A DNA stretch of 44,738 bases from Bartonella sp. ML70XJBT.G (GTDB taxonomy: Bacteria > Pseudomonadota > Alphaproteobacteria > Rhizobiales > Rhizobiaceae): positions 1-44,738 of the forward strand of contig NZ_JAQITA010000018.1 of assembly GCF_028618575.1 (NCBI RefSeq). Reading direction: 5' to 3'. Each line of letters starts with the position of its first letter. The first letter of the stretch is position 1. Under the pieces are notes generated by a model that saw only the letters and a program-made list of their open reading frames with translations, did no database searches and was not told where the DNA came from. This document shows positions 8,188 to 18,407 of the stretch, piece after piece. A program made the position numbers and the translations under genes.

Positions 8188-8796
8188 ATGATAAATAATA
8201 TTTACTGCGTTGGACACAATTATGTAGAACACGCATATGAACTAGGCAATGTTGTTGAAGATGAGCCTGTTATATTTAGCAAGCCAAACAGTTCACTTGT
8301 GTTAGGAAATCAAATTTGTCTCCCTGACTTTTCTCAAGAAATACATTTTGAAACTGAAATTGTGCTTAGAATCTCAAAGGACACTTTTATGGTCAATGAG
8401 ATAGAAGCTGAAGAATGTTACGATGCAGTAGCGCTAGGGCTTGATCTCACAGCAAGAGATTTACAAACAAAACTAAAAGAAAAAAAGCTTCCTTGGCTTT
8501 TGTCTAAAGGATTTAAAGGAGCCGCATACGTTTCTGACTTCATAAGCAAAGAAAGAATAAATAACCCAATAACTTTTGAAATGAAGCTAAATGGTGAAAC
8601 GAGGCAATTTGGCAATACAAAAGATATGATCTTTAGCTTTGAAAAAATAATATCATTCTTAAGTCGCTACATCCAACTAAAGAGTGGCGATATAATATAT
8701 ACGGGCACTCCACAAGGTGTAGGCAAACTTTCTTCACTTGATAGAATAGAATTATATCTCGAAGATAAGTTAGTTTCAGAAATAAAAGTCAAATGA
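8188..8796 (+). CDS. Fumarylacetoacetate hydrolase (FAH) family protein (202 aa)
   Basis: A short FAH-fold hydrolase or isomerase acting on acylpyruvate-type beta-keto acids. Visible family marks are the opening NNIYCVGHNYVEHAYELG, PVIFSKPNSS, the metal-ligand region IHFETEIVLRI, ALGLDLTARDLQ, and the closing GDIIYTGTPQGVGKL. Length fits the roughly 200-220 aa bacterial acylpyruvase-like group. I start at ATG 8188, which has GGGGGA seven bases upstream. The LysE-type exporter gene overlaps its stop codon (ATGA), so the two were co-translated. Arginine is coded almost only by AGA/AGG (five of six) and isoleucine often by ATA, unlike rplM or rpoB here, which points to recent horizontal origin. 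The exact substrate is unknown. Confidence 0.85.
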   Translation: MINNIYCVGHNYVEHAYELGNVVEDEPVIFSKPNSSLVLGNQICLPDFSQEIHFETEIVLRISKDTFMVNEIEAEECYDAVALGLDLTARDLQTKLKEKKLPWLLSKGFKGAAYVSDFISKERINNPITFEMKLNGETRQFGNTKDMIFSFEKIISFLSRYIQLKSGDIIYTGTPQGVGKLSSLDRIELYLEDKLVSEIKVK

Positions 8797-9422
8797 ATCA
8801 TCAAATAGTTACCTTTTTTATCGTCTCATTATTTTTAGTCATCTCCCTTGGGCCCAATATGGCTCTTATCATCGATAACGCAACGAGATTGGGAAAAAGA
8901 ATGCTCTCGCTAACGTTGCATGATTATGCACAGCAACATATGCGCATGGAGCATTTTCCATACTAGGTGTGTCAGCAATCATTCTCAAAAATAAAACGCT
9001 CTTTTTTAGTAAAACTTATGGGTGGCTGCTATTTATTATATATGGGAGTTAAATCGCTTAAATCCGGAATAAACAACTTAAATTCAAGAGAAATAATATC
9101 ACAAAATGAAAGCAATACTAAGAATGAAGTAAAGATTTTAACCAGCTACGTAGACGGATTTATGACGCAAATACTAAACCCAAAGGTATCGATATTCTAT
9201 ATCGCAGCTTTTCCAAAATTCCTATCTTCTGGTGGTAGCATTAAAACAGGATGTGAACTTGTAACCATACATTCCTTTAATATATTTGCATGGTTTACTT
9301 TGATGACTATTTTTATATCATTTGCTCGTATCATTTTAAAAAAGTAACGCGTAAAAGGAATAATTAATATAACGACAGGCACCGTTTTATCTTTTGATAA
9401 TAAGTTGCACAACTTTCAGTAA
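8793..9422 (+). pseudogene. LysE/RhtB-family exporter, broken
   Basis: The ATG at 8793 overlaps the FAH stop. The N-terminus FFIVSLFLVISLGPNMALII is the LysE/RhtB start, with its G-P-N-M motif. The frame shifts between about 8900 and 8930 (TATYAHGAFSILGVSAII lies in another phase) and returns to the first phase near 9000 (VKLMGGCYLLYMGVKSLKSG). Unrepaired translation ends at TAG 8964. A second stop, TAA 9345-9347, interrupts the last helix; the same frame then continues RVKGIINITTGTVLSFDNK to TAA 9420. The whole reading matches a LysE protein of about 200 aa with three lesions. Amino-acid efflux is the family role; this copy should be dead. Confidence 0.8.
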
Positions 9423-10741
9423 AAATTTTTATATTTTTTGTTTATCGCTATTTATATTGAGATCTTCGCTAGAACTGATACGATCACAAATGCTTCCTTA
9501 TTTTCTATGCATATAGCTAAGTTATGAATTCATCGAGCGTACTCTTTGAATTTTTTAATAAATTAAAATTAACGATCATCTCTTTAGTGAAATTTTAGCT
9601 ATCTTATTGACCTTATTATTACCAAAAGGTACCACAAATCGCAGATTATAAATACTGAAAGACCATAGCAAGCTTAAAGTGACTGCTCATACTTAGACGT
9701 TATCTTTGATCAATAGATATGGTAAATGCATTTGGTTAATTTGGCCTAATAAGAAGCAATTACCGCTTAAGTTGTAGTCTATCTATAAAAATCTCTTTGC
9801 TGTTTGTAATATTCCAGTTGAGAAACATGCCAGACAGTAATTATCCTGTGACGGTCATTTGAATTTTTACAGATTAAGCTTACATAACCGCACGTCGGTG
9901 TCTCATTTCTTACACAGTGCATTTTTCACGGTAGTTGCATAGTGACGTATCTTCAATTTGCCATTTAGTGCATATTAAAACTTTAAGCGCATAAAGTAAG
10001 GTGCGCGTATATGCGTTTGCGAGATTGGATGTATCATTTGCCATAGCTATCGCACAGAATCAAGAAAGGAAACTCCTTTCATTATTAAAATAGCTCGTCA
10101 TTGCGTAATATTTAAAATGCCTTTGATATTTTAGCTGGAACATACTCATAAGAGGATATTTTGAATAACTATTCGAATTCAAAAGCGCAGTCAAATCTGA
10201 TTTTTACCAAAGAATATAATAAACTTACGCCTTCTCCCCCATAATAGAAATAGTGATCAAAATAAATAAATTACACGACTGTTTCTTTTTATTGCCCACA
10301 TTAGTAGAATTTTGCTTGGTGTATTACATAAGATCCTCAAGTTAGTATCCTGTTTTATCAAAAAAGTGCGTAATATTTTCTAGTTTAGATATTACTTTTA
10401 TTTGTATTTTTACTTATAGAATAAAATTGATAAATTTTTATATCCGTAGCTCTTTAAAATCATCTAAAACTTTATTTCTTATTGTTATCTCTAAAAAAAA
10501 CGATTTTTAAAAGAGTATTCTTTTTTGAAAATAACTTGCAATAATATAATAAATATAATTTAGTACTTATAAGCGTATATTTACATGTATATTATTATTT
10601 TACTATCAATCAATTACTAAAGCACGACAAAATGCCGAAGAAAGTTAATTCATTCATGAAACTCTTTTTCTAAAATTAAAAAGACTTTTCATCAAAAAGA
10701 TATATCCTATATAGTACATGAAATCGCTGCGGAGATGTTTT
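9423..10741. other. Spacer without a supported gene
   Basis: About 1.3 kb, increasingly AT-rich towards the lemA start. A minus-strand run of 47 codons (9779-9922, MHCVRNETPTCGYVSL...) has a mixed composition and might be a remnant, but it has no ribosome site and no recognisable family. I found no tRNA, transposase or terminator here. Confidence 0.5.
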
Positions 10742-11386
10742 ATGTTAAATGTACAAGCTGTTTCAATTCCACACACTTATTCCATAACTAAAATGGTAAG
10801 ACAATTTTTAATTGTTCTTTTCTTGACGCTTTTAGTGCCATTCCTAAGTGGCTGCGGATTTAATACAATACCAACAAATGAAGAAAAAACACATGCCGCA
10901 TGGAGTGAAGTACTCAACCAATATCAACGCCGTGCAGATCTTATTCCTAATCTCGTGGAAACTGTCAAAGCCTATGCTGCTCATGAACAAGCTGTTTTTA
11001 CCAATGTTATTGAAGCACGTGCTAAAGCAACGCAAGTAAACATCAACGCAGATATGTTAAATAACCCAGAAATGATGCAACAATATCTCAACAATCAAGC
11101 AAATTTATCAAGCGCCCTCTCACGTCTTATGGCTGTTGTCGAAAATTATCCTGATCTTAAAGCAAATCAGAATTTTCTTGCTCTGCAATCACAATTAGAA
11201 GGAACTGAAAACCGTATCTCTGTTGCACGCCGCGATTATATTGAAACAGTACGTGTTTACAATACTGCACTTAAGACAATGCCAACGATAATTTGGGCAA
11301 AATTATGGTTTCGTGATGCTAAGCCTATGCCAACATTTACGATTGATACCAATAGTCAGCAAACTCCAAAGGTCAATTTTAATTAA
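10742..11386 (+). CDS. lemA: LemA family lipoprotein-like protein (214 aa)
   Basis: LemA-family protein: an N-terminal membrane anchor (FLIVLFLTLLVPFLSG followed by Cys, a good lipobox), then an all-helical domain with the typical NEEKTHAAWSEVLNQYQRR, DLIPNLVETVKAYAAHEQ, NLSSALSRLMAVVENYPDLK and RRDYIETVRVYN segments. The protein should face the periplasm or cell exterior; its biochemical role in bacteria is unclear. I start at ATG 10742 with GGAG seven bases upstream, not at the earlier in-frame ATG 10718. The stop overlaps the next start (TAATG), so it is co-translated with the TPM-domain gene, a common pairing. Confidence 0.88.
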   Translation: MLNVQAVSIPHTYSITKMVRQFLIVLFLTLLVPFLSGCGFNTIPTNEEKTHAAWSEVLNQYQRRADLIPNLVETVKAYAAHEQAVFTNVIEARAKATQVNINADMLNNPEMMQQYLNNQANLSSALSRLMAVVENYPDLKANQNFLALQSQLEGTENRISVARRDYIETVRVYNTALKTMPTIIWAKLWFRDAKPMPTFTIDTNSQQTPKVNFN

Positions 11387-12273
11387 TGAAACTGTTTCGA
11401 CATTCTCTACAACGCAATGTTTTTTCATATTTATGGACTCTTTTAAGTGTTCTCTATCTGATCATTGTATTGGGGAATGTCGCTTACGCACAAAGCAAAT
11501 TTCCTCCCTTAACGGGCTATGTTAACGATGTGGCTCACTTGCTGGATAATGCAACAAAGCAGAATCTAACAGAAAAATTGGCTGAACACGAAGAAAAAGC
11601 TGGAGATCAAGTTGTTATTGTAACTCTTCCGACCCTTTCAGGAAACGATATAGAGACGTACAGTAATGCTCTTTTTCGCAGATGGGGGATAGGTCAGAAA
11701 CAAATTAATAATGGCGTATTACTTGTCATTGCCCCCAATGAACGTGAGATGCATATTGAAGTAGGCTATGGTTTGGAAAGCGTGCTCACAGACGCTCTTT
11801 CCGCAGTTATCATTAATAGCTTTGTTCTTCCCAATTTTCGTGAAGGAAATTATCAAAAAGGAATTGTCGAAGCAGTTCATGCTATTATCAGTGTCATTAC
11901 AGAAAATGATTCTGATTTTTCTATTCGAATCAAAGAAAAAGCTAAAATTGTTGAAGCGCAACGCAAACAAGCTGAAAAAGAAGAAATGATCGTGAAGATA
12001 ATCATATTTTTGACCTTTTTTATCATGTTTGGTTTGCCTATTCTTGCAATGATCTTTGGAAAAAAAGTAGGACCCCAAAAATATCTTTGGATGGGGATCG
12101 TTTTTACGCCTTGGTTTTTTAATTTAAATGCTGGCAGCAGACATTCTGATGATATCTTTGGCAACGGTTCAAGAGGTGGAGGATCATTTGGAGGAAGGAG
12201 ATCATCTGGAGGAGGTGGTTTCTCTGGTGGTGGTGGATCATCTGGTGGTGGTGGTGCAACAGGAAGATGGTAA
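11386..12273 (+). CDS. TPM-domain membrane protein (YgcG-like, 295 aa)
   Basis: Has a signal peptide (hydrophobic stretch to about residue 35, ending NVAYAQS). A TPM domain follows (GYVNDVAHLLDNATKQNLTE, GDQVVIVTLPTLSG, FRRWGIGQKQINNGVLLVIA, REMHIEVGYGLES). Then come a charged segment, a transmembrane helix near residue 205-225, and a tail of glycine/serine repeats (GGGSFGG, SGGGGFSGGGG). TPM proteins of this layout are membrane-anchored periplasmic proteins, often found beside lemA; phosphatase activity has been reported for a plant TPM member, and the bacterial role is not settled. Translation is coupled to lemA by a one-base overlap. No lesion seen. Confidence 0.85.
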   Translation: MKLFRHSLQRNVFSYLWTLLSVLYLIIVLGNVAYAQSKFPPLTGYVNDVAHLLDNATKQNLTEKLAEHEEKAGDQVVIVTLPTLSGNDIETYSNALFRRWGIGQKQINNGVLLVIAPNEREMHIEVGYGLESVLTDALSAVIINSFVLPNFREGNYQKGIVEAVHAIISVITENDSDFSIRIKEKAKIVEAQRKQAEKEEMIVKIIIFLTFFIMFGLPILAMIFGKKVGPQKYLWMGIVFTPWFFNLNAGSRHSDDIFGNGSRGGGSFGGRRSSGGGGFSGGGGSSGGGGATGRW

Positions 12274-12418
12274 AATAAAAACAGATTTTTAAAACGTAGA
12301 AAATTCTTAAGATAAAATTTCACCTGTATTATCTTACTTTTAATAAAATATTTGACATCTTACTCTATAGCTCTTTTATTGTTTCATGCTACTTTAAACA
12401 CCAACATAAATATTGCTC

Positions 12419-13156
12419 ATGACATTTGAATTAAAACATGTTGATCGTGATCATTTATCACATCAATTTAAAGCGGTTTCTGCAAGTCCACCAGTGGAAT
12501 GGAAAGTCAGCAATAGCTTGATCGAATATCCTGAAGCACTGCGTTATATGCAAGAGCATGTAGAAAACATTCTTGCAAAAAAAGCCCCTGAACAGGTTTG
12601 GCTCCTTGAACATCCTTCCCTTTATACAGCGGGTACAAGTGCAAATAAAAAAGATCTTTTAGCACCTCATTTGTTTCCTGTTTATGAAGCAGGGCGTGGT
12701 GGTGAATTTACATATCATGGTCCAGGGCAACGTGTTGCTTATATTATGCTTGATCTTAAACGCCGAAAACAAGATATCCGTGCTTTTATTAGTGCACTCG
12801 AAGAGTGGATTATACAAATGCTTGCAAAATTTAATATTAAAGGTGAACGCCGTGAAGATCGTGTTGGGGTCTGGATTCAGCGACACAATTTCCCTTCGAC
12901 ACAAAGTGGTTTACCTTCTGAAGATAAAATTGCAGCTATTGGCATTCGCGTGCGTAAATGGGTGAGTTTTCATGGGGTTGCTATCAACGTTAATCCTCAT
13001 CTAGCGCACTATTCAGGGATCGTTCCCTGTGGCATTACTGATTATGGTGTAACCAGCTTTTTTGATCTCGGTTTTCCTGTAACAATGCATGATATTGATA
13101 TTGCTCTCAAACAAACCTTTAAACAAATTTTCGGTCCAACCATTGATGTTTCCTAA
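12419..13156 (+). CDS. lipB: Octanoyl-[acyl-carrier-protein]:protein octanoyltransferase
   Basis: Transfers octanoyl groups from acyl carrier protein to lipoate-dependent enzymes in the cytoplasm, the first step of lipoate synthesis. Marks: [38 protein letters not shown], the catalytic lysine in [20 protein letters not shown] and the catalytic cysteine in [10 protein letters not shown]. Length (245 aa from ATG 12419) is normal; an in-frame TTG two codons earlier is less likely. It stands alone between the TPM gene and parE. Confidence 0.93.
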   Translation: MTFELKHVDRDHLSHQFKAVSASPPVEWKVSNSLIEYPEALRYMQEHVENILAKKAPEQVWLLEHPSLYTAGTSANKKDLLAPHLFPVYEAGRGGEFTYHGPGQRVAYIMLDLKRRKQDIRAFISALEEWIIQMLAKFNIKGERREDRVGVWIQRHNFPSTQSGLPSEDKIAAIGIRVRKWVSFHGVAINVNPHLAHYSGIVPCGITDYGVTSFFDLGFPVTMHDIDIALKQTFKQIFGPTIDVS

Positions 13157-13237
13157 CTGCATTGATTTTTAAATAAAAAAAAGGCATAAAATTTATTTTT
13201 GTGAAGACTAATTTTATGAGGTGGATAATCAAACGCT

Positions 13238-15304
13238 ATGAGCGATAACAGCAAAGATCTTTTTAGTATTTTAAATAATGCGCAGTCTCGGATAAATACA
13301 AAAACCAAAAATCCGCATTCTTCCATGAACTCCGAAGCAATAGCTTCAAAAAAAAATACAAAAGATATACAAGAAGATAGCTATAATGCTCTCTCTATTC
13401 GCGTGCTTGAAGGGTTAGAACCTGTACGTTTACGCCCTGGAATGTATATTGGTGGAACAGATAGTAAAGCACTTCATCATTTGTTTGCTGAAATTATTGA
13501 CAATGCTATGGATGAAGCCGTTGCTGGTTATGCAGATTTCATTGACGTATCATTAGATAGAAACGGTTATTTAACGGTTACGGATAATGGACGTGGCATT
13601 CCTGTTGAAAATCATCCTCAAATGCCTGATAAATCTACCCTTGAAGTTATTATGACACAACTCCATTCAGGTGGAAAATTCGATGGAAAAGCTTATCAGA
13701 CTGCTGGAGGGCTCCATGGAGTAGGAATTTCTGTCGTCAATGCTCTTTCTGACGATATGGAAGTCGAAGTAGCACGAGAACGAAAGCTTTATCGACAACG
13801 CTTTTCACGGGGTATTCCTCAATCTGGATTGGAAGATTTGGGTGATGTTTATAATCGTCGTGGAACACGTGTTCGATTTCATCCTGATCCTAAAATTTTT
13901 GGTGAAAAAGCCGCTTTTGAACCAGAAAAAATTTACACAATGGCACGCTCAAAAGCCTATCTTTTTGGTGGTGTAAAAATTCGCTGGAATTGTGATCCTA
14001 TCATTCTTGAAGACACAAAAAATATTCCCGAAAAAGCTGTTTTTCACTTTCCTGATGGACTTAAGGATTATTTGCTCTCCTCACTCAAAGATGAATATCG
14101 CGTAACATCAGAAATTTTTTCTGGAAAAACAAAACACTCTAATGGTCATGGCTCTGTTGAATGGGCTATCGCTTGGCATGGTGGTAATGCTCATGTACAA
14201 TCTTACTGCAATACTATTCCCACCGGAGAAGGTGGAACACACGAAATGGGACTGCGTCAAGCTCTTTTGCGCGGATTAAGATCTTACGCTGAATTAATAG
14301 GAAACAAGCGCGCTGCTATTATTACATCCGATGATGTAATGATTTCAACGGCTGCAATACTTTCAGTTTTTATAAAAAATCCTGAATTTGTTGGACAAAC
14401 AAAAGATCGATTAGCAACAATTGAAGCACAGCGTATTGTTGAGAATGCAATACGCGATCCTTTTGATCATTGGTTGACCAATTCTCCACAAGAATCAACA
14501 AAACTCCTTGATTGGGTTATTGAACGTGCTGAGGAACGCGTTAAACGCCGCCAAGACAGAGAAATAAACCGAAAAACAGCTGTGCGTAAATTACGCCTGC
14601 CTGGAAAACTCGCAGATTGTAGCCAAAATTGTGCTGCTGGAGCTGAATTATTCATTGTTGAAGGTGATTCTGCTGGTGGTTCCGCTAAACAAGCCCGGAA
14701 CAGAGCACATCAAGCGATTTTACCTCTTCGTGGGAAAATCCTCAATGTGGCCAGTGCTGCACACGAAAAAATGAATTCAAGCCAAACAATCAGTGATCTT
14801 ATACTCGCGCTTGGATGTGGAACAGGCTCTAAGTATCGTGAAAAAGATCTCAGATATGAACGTATTATCATTATGACGGATGCAGACGTTGATGGTGCCC
14901 ATATCGCCTCACTCCTTATTACTTTTTTCTTTCAAGAAATGCCCGATCTTATTCGTCAGGGACATTTATATCTTGCCGTCCCTCCCCTTTATAGAATCTC
15001 ACAAGGAGGAAAAATTGCTTATGCACGTGACGATACACATAAAGATGAATTGTTAAAAACTGAATTCACAGGGAAAGCTAAAATTGAAATTGGCCGTTTT
15101 AAAGGACTTGGAGAAATGCGTGCTGACCAGCTTAAAGAAACGACGATGCATCCTGAAAAACGTACATTGCTACGCGTTTCTATTGACGCAATGGAAATGC
15201 AGGAAACGAAAAATATTGTAGAAAGTCTCATGGGAACAAAACCAGAAGCACGGTTTCGTTTCATACAAGAAAATTCTACTTTTGCTTCCAATCTTGATAT
15301 TTAA
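13238..15304 (+). CDS. parE: DNA topoisomerase IV subunit B
   Basis: ATPase subunit of the type IIA topoisomerase that decatenates daughter chromosomes, partner of ParC. Visible in order: a GHKL ATPase domain with EIIDNAMDEAVAGYAD, VTDNGRGIPV and GGLHGVGISVVNALSDD, a transducer segment with GEGGTHEMGLRQALLRGL, and a Toprim domain with FIVEGDSAGGSAKQARNR, PLRGKILNV and the metal-binding DADVDGAHIASLL, ending near GRFKGLGEMRADQLKETTM. At 688 aa it lacks the gyrase-type insert of GyrB, supporting ParE. A non-conserved extension of about 45 residues precedes the ATPase, as in other rhizobial ParE. It converges on recJ with a 19-bp gap. Confidence 0.93.
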   Translation: MSDNSKDLFSILNNAQSRINTKTKNPHSSMNSEAIASKKNTKDIQEDSYNALSIRVLEGLEPVRLRPGMYIGGTDSKALHHLFAEIIDNAMDEAVAGYADFIDVSLDRNGYLTVTDNGRGIPVENHPQMPDKSTLEVIMTQLHSGGKFDGKAYQTAGGLHGVGISVVNALSDDMEVEVARERKLYRQRFSRGIPQSGLEDLGDVYNRRGTRVRFHPDPKIFGEKAAFEPEKIYTMARSKAYLFGGVKIRWNCDPIILEDTKNIPEKAVFHFPDGLKDYLLSSLKDEYRVTSEIFSGKTKHSNGHGSVEWAIAWHGGNAHVQSYCNTIPTGEGGTHEMGLRQALLRGLRSYAELIGNKRAAIITSDDVMISTAAILSVFIKNPEFVGQTKDRLATIEAQRIVENAIRDPFDHWLTNSPQESTKLLDWVIERAEERVKRRQDREINRKTAVRKLRLPGKLADCSQNCAAGAELFIVEGDSAGGSAKQARNRAHQAILPLRGKILNVASAAHEKMNSSQTISDLILALGCGTGSKYREKDLRYERIIIMTDADVDGAHIASLLITFFFQEMPDLIRQGHLYLAVPPLYRISQGGKIAYARDDTHKDELLKTEFTGKAKIEIGRFKGLGEMRADQLKETTMHPEKRTLLRVSIDAMEMQETKNIVESLMGTKPEARFRFIQENSTFASNLDI

Positions 15305-15323
15305 CGTTCAAAAAAATCCCTTT

Positions 15324-17108
15324 TCAAACCACTGCTGCTGCATCAATCACGCGTAGCTGTGGATTAATTGTTCCATTCCAATAATTCAAACTCAAATTAC
15401 CAGCCAAATGGATCATTTCACCAACATTTCTCAACAGAAAATCACCAAGTGACGTCCCCACAGCACGGAAAGCTATTCCTTGTAGTCTTTTGCCTTCCAT
15501 ATTAGCCACCGTAAGGCGAAGATGTCCTTTACCCACTTCAGACAAATTCATTAATCGATGAGAAGGAAGAACAAAAACAGGTGTTGTATTCCCCGAACCA
15601 AAGGGGCCGGCTTTTTCAATCATATCAAAAAGCCCTTTATTGGCACCAGAAGCAGAAAGACAACCATCTATACGGAGAGACTTTTTAGCACGCAACTGTG
15701 AAACCATTAAAGAAACTTTTTCTGCCAGCCATTCTCGAAAAGTTTCAATTTTTGTCGCTTGAATTGTGAGTCCTGCTGCCATACTATGCCCTCCCCCTTT
15801 TTCTAATAAATTGAGTGTAACAGCTTCACGCACAAGGGCTCCTAAATCTATGCCACTGATTGAACGCCCCGATCCCACCCCACTTCCATCTTCTTTCAAA
15901 GCAATGGCAAAAACAGGACAAAAAAAACGCTCTTTTAAGCGGGATGCAAGAATACCAATAATTCCTGGATGCCATTCTTGGTGAGCAAGTACGAGGGACA
16001 GAGGCATTTTCCCATCTTGATAAAGAGAATCAATATACGATTCTGCTTGGGCTAATTGAATACTCTCCATTTCTTGACGCTCTTGATTAAGCAGATCCAA
16101 TTGTTCTGCTATTTTGTCTGCTTCATCTTTATCTTCACAACTGAGCAAATATGCTCCCAAAGCTTGGTCGCCAATACGCCCTCCCGCATTAATTCTTGGA
16201 CCTAACAAAAAACCTAAATGAAAACTATTCAGTGGCTCACCTATACGCGCAACCTTTGTTAAAGCTCCTATCCCGTGATTATACATAGAACGTGCAACTT
16301 CGAGCCCTTTCACCACAAAAGCACGATTCACACCTTGTAAGGGAACGACATCACATATGGTTGCCAAGGCAACAAGATCAAGCATACTGAGAAGGTCAGG
16401 AAGTTTTCCTGCAAATTTCTTCTTTCGCAATAAATGATGGACCCACGCTAAGGTAACAAAGACAACGCCAGCTGCGCATAAATGCCCTTGTCCCGAAAAG
16501 TCATCAGGACGATTAGGATTAACAAGCGCAACAGCTTCTTGATGAATCTCTGACATTTGATGATGGTCTAAAATGATAACATCAGCGCCTGCAAGTCTGG
16601 CGGCTTTGACTGCATCTGGACTGTTTGCCCCACAATCAACGGTGATAATCAAATCAGCACCTTGTTGTACCAACATCCTCATTGCTTGTTCATTGGGACC
16701 ATATCCTTCAACAATACGATCAGGAATATAAATTTTTACCTCGACATCCAAATAACGCAGAAAGCGCGCCATAAGTGCCGATGAACAAGCACCATCCACA
16801 TCATAGTCACCAAAAACTGCAACCTTTTCTTGATTCAAAATAGCTTTTACGATGCGCTCTGCTGCACATTGCATATCGATAAAACTTTCTGGATTAGGCA
16901 TAAGCGTACGCAGTGTTGGATTGATAAAAGCAACAGCTTCTGATTCATCCACATCTCTTGCCGAGAGAACACGAGCTAATTGATCTGGAAAACCAAATTT
17001 TTGAGAAATAGCGCGCGCATTATTTATCCCTTGAATATCAAGAGCATCCAACCAAGCTTGACCACAAGCAGAAGATTCAACATTGAGGAAATAACGGGAC
17101 CGCTGCAT
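15324..17108 (-). CDS. recJ: Single-stranded-DNA-specific exonuclease RecJ
   Basis: A 5'-3' single-strand exonuclease of recombination and mismatch repair. DHH-family motifs are all present: KVAVFGDYDVDGACSSALMA, LIITVDCGANS, ADVIILDHHQMSE (the DHH triad), and the DHHA1 signature EKGGGHSMAAGLTI. A C-terminal OB-fold follows (FGSGNTTPVFVLPSH and after). Length 594 aa is normal. ATG 17108 is the only plausible start. No lesion seen. Confidence 0.93.
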   Translation of the reverse strand: MQRSRYFLNVESSACGQAWLDALDIQGINNARAISQKFGFPDQLARVLSARDVDESEAVAFINPTLRTLMPNPESFIDMQCAAERIVKAILNQEKVAVFGDYDVDGACSSALMARFLRYLDVEVKIYIPDRIVEGYGPNEQAMRMLVQQGADLIITVDCGANSPDAVKAARLAGADVIILDHHQMSEIHQEAVALVNPNRPDDFSGQGHLCAAGVVFVTLAWVHHLLRKKKFAGKLPDLLSMLDLVALATICDVVPLQGVNRAFVVKGLEVARSMYNHGIGALTKVARIGEPLNSFHLGFLLGPRINAGGRIGDQALGAYLLSCEDKDEADKIAEQLDLLNQERQEMESIQLAQAESYIDSLYQDGKMPLSLVLAHQEWHPGIIGILASRLKERFFCPVFAIALKEDGSGVGSGRSISGIDLGALVREAVTLNLLEKGGGHSMAAGLTIQATKIETFREWLAEKVSLMVSQLRAKKSLRIDGCLSASGANKGLFDMIEKAGPFGSGNTTPVFVLPSHRLMNLSEVGKGHLRLTVANMEGKRLQGIAFRAVGTSLGDFLLRNVGEMIHLAGNLSLNYWNGTINPQLRVIDAAAVV

Positions 17109-17274
17109 TGTTGCTTATTTTATAATGAAGGCGAATAAAATACAATCATGCGTTCAAGATAAAACAGTCTTTTGCCACATTTATTCTCAATAAAATGTAC
17201 ATAGGCACCTCTTTGTATGAGGTATCATAACACCTCAATGATAACATACTGTTTTATAAAGTTTTTATTTTCTC

Positions 17275-17303
17275 TTGACGTAAATCAAAAGACATTATAT
17301 CAG
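17275..17303 (+). promoter_or_regulatory. Probable promoter of rplM-rpsI
   Basis: TTGACG at 17275-17280 matches the sigma-70 -35 element. A -10-like TATCAG (17298-17303, 17-bp spacing) or the overlapping TATATC follows. It lies about 100 bp before the rplM start in the spacer between divergent recJ and rplM. Judged by eye. Confidence 0.45.
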
Positions 17304-17402
17304 AATAAACAATGCGCGTTAAATATTTCGCTATGATACAACTTTCAACGCAAAACAATGAAAATGCCCTTCGTGATAAGGGTTTTAATAAAGGATACTT
17401 CT

Positions 17403-17867
17403 ATGGCAACTTTTTCACAAAAGCCAACTGAAGTGGTGAAAAAATGGGTTATTATTGACGCAGAAAACCTCGTTTTAGGCCGTCTTGCCACATTTGTTGC
17501 TAACCGCTTGCGTGGTAAACATAAAGCTACATTTACTCCACATGTTGATGACGGTGACAATGTTATTGTGATCAATGCAGATAAAATATCTCTCACCGGT
17601 AAAAAATATACCGATAAAAAATATTATTGGCATACTGGCTATATCGGTGGAATTAAGGAGCGTACAGCGCGTCAGATTCTTGAAGGTCGTTTTCCTGAAC
17701 GCGTTGTTGAAAAAGCTGTGGAGCGCATGATTCCTCGCGGACCTCTTGGTCGTCGTCAATTGAAGAATCTCCGTGTTTATGCTGGGAGCCAACACCCGCA
17801 TGAGGCACAACAGCCCGAAGCTCTTGACGTTGGTGCTTTAAACCGCAAAAACAAAAGGATTGCTTGA
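17403..17867 (+). CDS. rplM: 50S ribosomal protein L13
   Basis: Large-subunit protein L13, 154 aa. Family marks include [57 protein letters not shown] and [20 protein letters not shown]. Start ATG 17403 has AAAGGA seven bases upstream and gives the conserved alphaproteobacterial start MATFSQKP; an earlier in-frame codon at 17358 is not needed. It is paired with rpsI two bases downstream, the universal arrangement. Codons are the CGT/CGC-rich core type. Confidence 0.95.
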   Translation: MATFSQKPTEVVKKWVIIDAENLVLGRLATFVANRLRGKHKATFTPHVDDGDNVIVINADKISLTGKKYTDKKYYWHTGYIGGIKERTARQILEGRFPERVVEKAVERMIPRGPLGRRQLKNLRVYAGSQHPHEAQQPEALDVGALNRKNKRIA

Positions 17868-17869
17868 TT

Positions 17870-18355
17870 ATGGCTGAAATTAATTCTCTTGCTGAGCTTA
17901 GTGTCGTCACAAATACTGTAGAAGCTCATGAAAATGTCGCTCCCGTCCATGTGCAAAAGCTTGATTCACAGGGACGTGCCTATGCAACAGGTAAACGTAA
18001 AGATGCTGTTGCTCGCGTATGGATCAAACCAGGCTCTGGAAAAATTACCATTAACAATAAGAAATTTGACCAATATTTCGCACGTCCTGTTTTGAGAATG
18101 ATTCTTCGCCAACCAATTGTTGCAACAAACAGGGATAGCCAGTTTGATATTGTTGCGACCGTTGCAGGTGGTGGTCTTTCTGGACAAGCTGGTGCAGTGC
18201 GCCATGGTATTTCCAAAGCTTTAACCTATTACGAACCTGAACTTCGTACAATCTTGAAAAAAGGTGGCTTTCTTACCCGTGATAGCCGTGTTGTCGAACG
18301 TAAAAAATACGGTAAAGCAAAAGCGCGTCGTTCTTTCCAATTCTCAAAGCGCTAA
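17870..18355 (+). CDS. rpsI: 30S ribosomal protein S9
   Basis: Small-subunit protein S9, 161 aa. Begins [13 protein letters not shown] with the longer N-terminal extension usual in rhizobia. The conserved core is [39 protein letters not shown], and the tail [17 protein letters not shown], whose final Lys-Arg contacts P-site tRNA. It starts two bases after the rplM stop, so the two are co-translated. A strong terminator follows 24 bp after the stop. Confidence 0.95.
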   Translation: MAEINSLAELSVVTNTVEAHENVAPVHVQKLDSQGRAYATGKRKDAVARVWIKPGSGKITINNKKFDQYFARPVLRMILRQPIVATNRDSQFDIVATVAGGGLSGQAGAVRHGISKALTYYEPELRTILKKGGFLTRDSRVVERKKYGKAKARRSFQFSKR

Positions 18356-18379
18356 TTTTCATTTTTGTGCAATGCATAG

Positions 18380-18407
18380 AGCCTCGTTTTCAACGAGGCT
18401 TTTTTTA
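18380..18407 (+). terminator. Rho-independent terminator of rplM-rpsI
   Basis: A perfect 9-bp stem AGCCTCGTT/AACGAGGCT with a 3-base loop, followed directly by seven T (18401-18407). Confidence 0.92.

Noticed and set aside
9779..9922. 47-codon minus-strand run (MHCVRNETPTCGYVSL...)
   Set aside because: Composition is mildly protein-like but there is no start signal, neighbour context or family match.
12181..12267. Glycine-rich repeats at the end of the TPM gene as a separate repeat element or RTX motif
   Set aside because: The GGG/SGGGG runs are the normal low-complexity tail of TPM proteins and lack the GGxGxDx calcium-binding pattern.
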